Below, in pieces: positions 60,573 to 63,570 of a stretch of DNA of 63,570 nucleotides. The position numbers and the translations under genes are program-made. Position 1 is the stretch's first letter, and every line of letters begins with the position of its first letter. The stretch comes from Porticoccus sp033791605 (GTDB lineage Bacteria; Pseudomonadota; Gammaproteobacteria; Pseudomonadales; Porticoccaceae). Below the pieces are notes generated by a model. The model was not told where the DNA came from. It was given only the letters and a program-made list of their open reading frames with translations, and ran no database searches. The stretch spans positions 1-63,570 of the forward strand of contig JASJGJ010000033.1 of the NCBI GenBank assembly GCA_033791605.1. The letters run 5' to 3'.

Positions 60573-61636
60573 AAATATTTTACGGAGTTCAAGGTACGGG
60601 AAATGGACACCTTTCTCGTGCACGTGCGATGGCCCATGAACTTTCAAAGTATCCTGATATAGAAGTGAATTGGTTGTTTTCTGGTCGACAGCGTCAGTCC
60701 TATTTTGATATGGATATGTTCGGTAATTTTCAGTGTCAGACCGGACTGACATTCCACTCCCATGCCGGGCGAATTCAGCCTTTAAAGACGGTATCTAAAG
60801 CACGCTTGATCAGGTTGTGGAAAGATATTCGCTCACCGGATTTGAGCAGTTATGATTTGGTGATCAGTGATTATGAGCCCATTACTGCACGAGCGGCTCG
60901 TCACCAGAAAGTACGGTCAGTGGGTATTGGCCATCAGTATGCTTTTTGTCATCAAGTCCCTGAAAGAGGGGGCAATCTGTTAACACGCGCGATTATGCAG
61001 AAATTTGCCCCGGTGGATGTCCCTGTCGGGTTGCACTGGCATCATTTTGACCAGCCTGTGCTGCCGCCTATTGTGGATCTTGATGATTTGGTGGCACGGG
61101 GAGATACGATAAACAATGTGCTGGTTTACCTGCCTTTTGAAGACCAATCGAGCCTATTGCCACTGTTTCAGCAGTTTCAGCAGTTTCAGTTTTATGTCTA
61201 TGGCCCGAACTTGGCTTGGAGAGATGAACGTAATGTGCACACTAGGCCCCCCAGTCGAGATGGTTTTCAGCATGATTTGGTCAATTGTCAGTGGGTTATC
61301 TGTAATTCGGGCTTCGAGCTTATTAGCGAAGCTCTTCAATTAGGTAAGCATATTTTGGCCAAACCGCTTAATGGTCAAATGGAGCAATTATCTAATGCTG
61401 CGGCGCTCGAACAGTTGGGTTACGCCACGATTGAAGAGCGAATAGATTATGCCTCGCTAGATTTTTGGTTTAGTTGTGAATTGAGCTTGGTTAGGCCGGC
61501 TTATCCTAATGTGGCTGGCGCCTTGGCAGATTGGATACATCAAGGTTGCCATGACAGCGTGGCGTCGCTCAGTCGTCAGTTATGGGCCGAGACAACTTAT
61601 TGGTCATCGAACCCCGTGCACTGGCAAGCGGCTTAA
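60569..61636 (+). CDS. glycosyltransferase of the MJ1255/VC2487 family (GT-B fold)
   Basis: A 355-residue predicted GT-B glycosyltransferase. N-terminal KIFYGVQGTGNGHLSRARAMAHEL is the family signature (G-G-H pattern of MurG/MGD-like enzymes); VISDYEPITARAAR and a C-terminal donor-site segment ICNSGFELISEALQLGKHILAKPLNGQMEQLSNAAALEQLG follow. GTG at 60569 is chosen because it overlaps the PAP2 stop and begins the family N-terminus; an ATG at 60539 would add ten unrelated residues. Donor and acceptor are unknown. Its stop and the umuC stop share the bases TTAA on opposite strands. Confidence 0.88.
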   Translation: MKIFYGVQGTGNGHLSRARAMAHELSKYPDIEVNWLFSGRQRQSYFDMDMFGNFQCQTGLTFHSHAGRIQPLKTVSKARLIRLWKDIRSPDLSSYDLVISDYEPITARAARHQKVRSVGIGHQYAFCHQVPERGGNLLTRAIMQKFAPVDVPVGLHWHHFDQPVLPPIVDLDDLVARGDTINNVLVYLPFEDQSSLLPLFQQFQQFQFYVYGPNLAWRDERNVHTRPPSRDGFQHDLVNCQWVICNSGFELISEALQLGKHILAKPLNGQMEQLSNAAALEQLGYATIEERIDYASLDFWFSCELSLVRPAYPNVAGALADWIHQGCHDSVASLSRQLWAETTYWSSNPVHWQAA

Positions 61637-62889
61637 TCAGTTTTGGCTATCGGCAGATCGTTCCAGTTTGTGGTGTAGCAGGGTGAACGATGCTCTTGTC
61701 TCATTGGCCAGCGTTTTCTTATCCCCTCTCCTGCGAGAAAAGCAGACCCTTGGCCATAGCGCCGGTTAATGTCGTCCAGCGTCTTCATGAGCGTATCGGC
61801 ACTCTTTCCCTGTGACGCTTGAAAAATATCTTGTTGTTGATACTTTTTGGGTACCAGTTCGATTAGCCCAACACCGGACTTTAGGTATTTATGCCCCGGG
61901 CGATAGAGTGAGCGAACAGCTTGCTTGGCGCTGGCGGTAATTATTCGACTGTCGTCGGTGGGGTAGGGAAGTTTCACCACGGTACTATTGCTGTAGTAAT
62001 TGGGTTGATAGGGCGAGGTATGAATAAAGACATGAATGGAGAGTACCAAGTGCTGCTGTGCGCGAAGTTTTTCTGTCGCACGGCATGCGTAGAGTCCCAC
62101 TGCCTGAAGCAGTGGATCTAACTCAGAAGGTTTTTCACCAAAAGAGCGGCTACAGTAAATCTGTTTTTTGTCTGGAGGCATGTCTTCCAACTCAAGGCAT
62201 ACTTTGCCATTGAGTTCTTCAATGGTTCTTTCTAGGCACACGCTGAAGTGGCGTCGAATCGTTTTTGGGTTACTGGTGGCTAAGTCTCCGGCTGTGTAGA
62301 TAGAGAGGTCAGCCAGCTTTTTTCCGGTACGTAAACCTACCCCCCAGACTTTCGTCACAGGCACTCGTGGTAATAACCATTGCCATTTATATGGGCTGTC
62401 CAGCAAGCAGACCCCTTGGCATTTTTGAATATTTTTAGCGGCATAATTGGCTAATTTGGCCAGGGTTTTACTGGGTGCGATACCGACACTGACGGGCATT
62501 CGGACTTGTTTCCACAATGTCTGTTTTATGGTCTGACCATAGTTGTGGAGTGGATGGTTCATCCCGGCAAAGTCGAGAAACATTTCATCGATACTATAAA
62601 TTTCAATATTGGGACTAAAGTGGCGCAAGGTGTCCATTACCCGTTGGGATATATCACCATAGAGTCGAAAGTTACTGGAAAATACCGTCACACGATGACG
62701 TTTAATCAATTGCTTCACCTTGAAATAGGCATGAAGGTCAGGAATACCTAATGCTTTGGCTTCTTTCGAGCGGGCGATGATACAGCCGTCGTTATTGCTT
62801 AAAACGATGACCGGTTTCCCCCGTAAATCAGGCCGAAAGATTTGTTCGCAGCTGGCATAACAGCTATTGCAGTCGACTAGCGCAAACAT
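61633..62889 (-). CDS. umuC: DNA polymerase V catalytic subunit UmuC
   Basis: Y-family error-prone polymerase for translesion synthesis after DNA damage. 418 residues. The catalytic acid sites are in FALVDCNSCYASCEQIFRPDL and YSIDEMFLDF (the DE pair), followed by the family YAAKNIQKCQGVC, the helix-hairpin-helix region TKVWGVGLRTGKKLADL and the little-finger domain. The C-terminal clamp-binding region is present. The start overlaps the end of umuD by 13 bases. Controlled with umuD by LexA. Confidence 0.96.
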   Translation of the reverse strand: MFALVDCNSCYASCEQIFRPDLRGKPVIVLSNNDGCIIARSKEAKALGIPDLHAYFKVKQLIKRHRVTVFSSNFRLYGDISQRVMDTLRHFSPNIEIYSIDEMFLDFAGMNHPLHNYGQTIKQTLWKQVRMPVSVGIAPSKTLAKLANYAAKNIQKCQGVCLLDSPYKWQWLLPRVPVTKVWGVGLRTGKKLADLSIYTAGDLATSNPKTIRRHFSVCLERTIEELNGKVCLELEDMPPDKKQIYCSRSFGEKPSELDPLLQAVGLYACRATEKLRAQQHLVLSIHVFIHTSPYQPNYYSNSTVVKLPYPTDDSRIITASAKQAVRSLYRPGHKYLKSGVGLIELVPKKYQQQDIFQASQGKSADTLMKTLDDINRRYGQGSAFLAGEGIRKRWPMRQEHRSPCYTTNWNDLPIAKTD

Positions 62890-63305
62890 CGGTGATGGCG
62901 TACGGAATGAATCACCACACCCTCAATTAATAATTCAGCATTGTCGTGTAATTCAATGGGCTGATAGCGAACATTGCCGGAGCGCAATAACTTTTCGTGC
63001 AGATCCAACATCTTGCAAGTGAGTTCACCGTCAATGGCGGCGATCACCACATCCCCATGTTGTGGCTGTAACGCGCGATCTACAATCAGCAGGTCACCAT
63101 TAAAAATTCCAAATCCAGTCATAGAGTCGCCCTCAGCGCGGGCAAAAAAGGTTGCTGATGGGTGTTTTATCAGATGTTCCCTGATGTCTAGTGACACCTC
63201 TACAAAATCATCCGCAGGGCTGGGAAACCCCGCACGGACTGCCACGCTAAAGAGTGGAAGAGTTACTGCTGACCCGAAGGTGGGTGGGGGGGGGGTGGTT
63301 TTCAT
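62877..63305 (-). CDS. umuD: DNA polymerase V accessory protease UmuD
   Basis: LexA-like S24 peptidase that cuts itself to UmuD' on contact with RecA filaments and then joins UmuC. 142 residues from the ATG at 63305. An in-frame start at 63341 lies upstream of the SOS box and is rejected. The cleavage site is Ala25-Gly26 in VRAGFPSPADD, the catalytic Ser61 in EGDSMTGFGI and Lys98 in GELTCKML. First gene of umuDC. Confidence 0.96.
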   Translation of the reverse strand: MKTTPPPPTFGSAVTLPLFSVAVRAGFPSPADDFVEVSLDIREHLIKHPSATFFARAEGDSMTGFGIFNGDLLIVDRALQPQHGDVVIAAIDGELTCKMLDLHEKLLRSGNVRYQPIELHDNAELLIEGVVIHSVRHHRCLR

Positions 63306-63318
63306 ACCAGCAAAGATA

Positions 63319-63334
63319 CTGTATATATATCCAG
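63319..63334 (-). promoter_or_regulatory. LexA (SOS) box of umuDC
   Basis: On the minus strand CTGGATATATATACAG, i.e. CTG-N10-CAG with an AT-alternating centre, very close to the E. coli umuDC operator. It ends 14 bases before the umuD ATG and probably overlaps the -10 element, so LexA should block transcription directly. Confidence 0.9.
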
Positions 63335-63389
63335 CACACAAGAAGAGTTATGCTGAATAGGGCTAACGATACTCTCGGGTTAAAAAGGA

Positions 63390-63570
63390 TTAAACAATTT
63401 CTATATTTACCGGCACCGCTTTAAATGCTGGTGTTTTACTGCGCGGATCTTGCTCACAGCCAATCAACACATTGGCTTCCGGAAAATAGGCCATTAAATT
63501 GTTGTCGGGTAAATCAAAGGGGTAGACCCTGACGCGGTCCATTCGGCCATAATTAGAAACCAAGTTAACA
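63390..63570 (-). CDS. 3' end of a molybdopterin oxidoreductase gene (FdhF/YdeP type)
   Basis: The last 59 codons of a gene running in from the right edge. The visible end reads VNLVSNYGRMDRVRVYPFDLPDNNLMAYFPEANVLIGCEQDPRSKTPAFKAVPVNIEIV and stops at 63390. The D-N-NLMAYFPEANVL pattern and the PAFK end fit the C-terminal molybdopterin dinucleotide-binding domain of FdhF/YdeP-family oxidoreductases. The active-site part lies outside the window. It runs toward umuD on the same strand. Confidence 0.75.
   Translation of the reverse strand, partial: VNLVSNYGRMDRVRVYPFDLPDNNLMAYFPEANVLIGCEQDPRSKTPAFKAVPVNIEIV

Noticed and set aside
1..63570. CRISPR arrays, rRNA genes and insertion sequences with transposases
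   Set aside because: Looked for regularly spaced direct repeats, rRNA stretches and transposase motifs by eye; none seen.

Overview
The window is chromosomal DNA from a moderate-GC gammaproteobacterium, most likely a marine member of the Pseudomonadales/Cellvibrionales side of the class. This is inferred from gene order rather than a marker gene. The blocks lolB-ispE-tRNA-Gln-prs-rplY-pth-ychF (divergent from hemA-prfA-prmC), gatCBA divergent from mreBCD-maf-rng-yhdP-nitrilase, and proA-nadD-rsfS-rlmH follow the Pseudomonas arrangement. A PA4642-family protein also sits beside gatB.

Positions 322-12919 are a 12.6 kb integrative element inserted in the 3' half of a tRNA-Met gene. A 50-bp perfect direct repeat of the tRNA 3' half marks both ends, and a tyrosine integrase plus a small helix-turn-helix protein lie next to the intact tRNA. 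The cargo is an envelope and general stress package: BON, lipoprotein, DUF883/YqjD-like, YqjE-like, YqjK-like, AI-2E permease, PRC-barrel, DUF1328, CsbD and Fe superoxide dismutase, plus a decayed encapsulated-ferritin gene. It also carries a sigma-54 activator with a non-canonical receiver domain. Three good -24/-12 promoters precede the BON operon, the DUF1328 gene and the csbD gene, so the island looks like a self-contained mobile sigma-54 stress regulon.

A dead integron lies inside the same island: a frameshifted, C-terminally truncated intI pseudogene (8481-9120, minus), an attI-like junction and two gene cassettes (9328-10373). The R' and R'' core sites of each cassette are exactly complementary, as expected if each had been a circle. 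An orphan IntI-type C-terminal fragment lies 30 kb away at 39662-39823.

Positions 13177-25478 hold a PQQ-type dehydrogenase-like protein and the housekeeping cluster for ribosome and translation function, isoprenoid and nucleotide precursors, lipoprotein sorting and haem synthesis. Positions 25572-39406 are mixed: AMMECR1 with a decayed radical-SAM partner (AmrS), DoxX, RNA helicases RhlB and RhlE, CysZ, an AsmA-like protein, DUF3179, a cold-shock protein, a cupin, an RluA-type pseudouridine synthase and an 842-residue secreted protein with a duplicated cysteine module.

Positions 39857-53645 hold the GatCAB and cell-shape/RNase G/YhdP blocks. The rest has a periplasmic MsrB, a CNNM-type CBS protein, rlmH-rsfS-nadD-proA, a PAP2 phosphatase overlapping a glycosyltransferase, a LexA-controlled umuDC operon and the 3' end of a molybdopterin oxidoreductase gene cut by the window edge.
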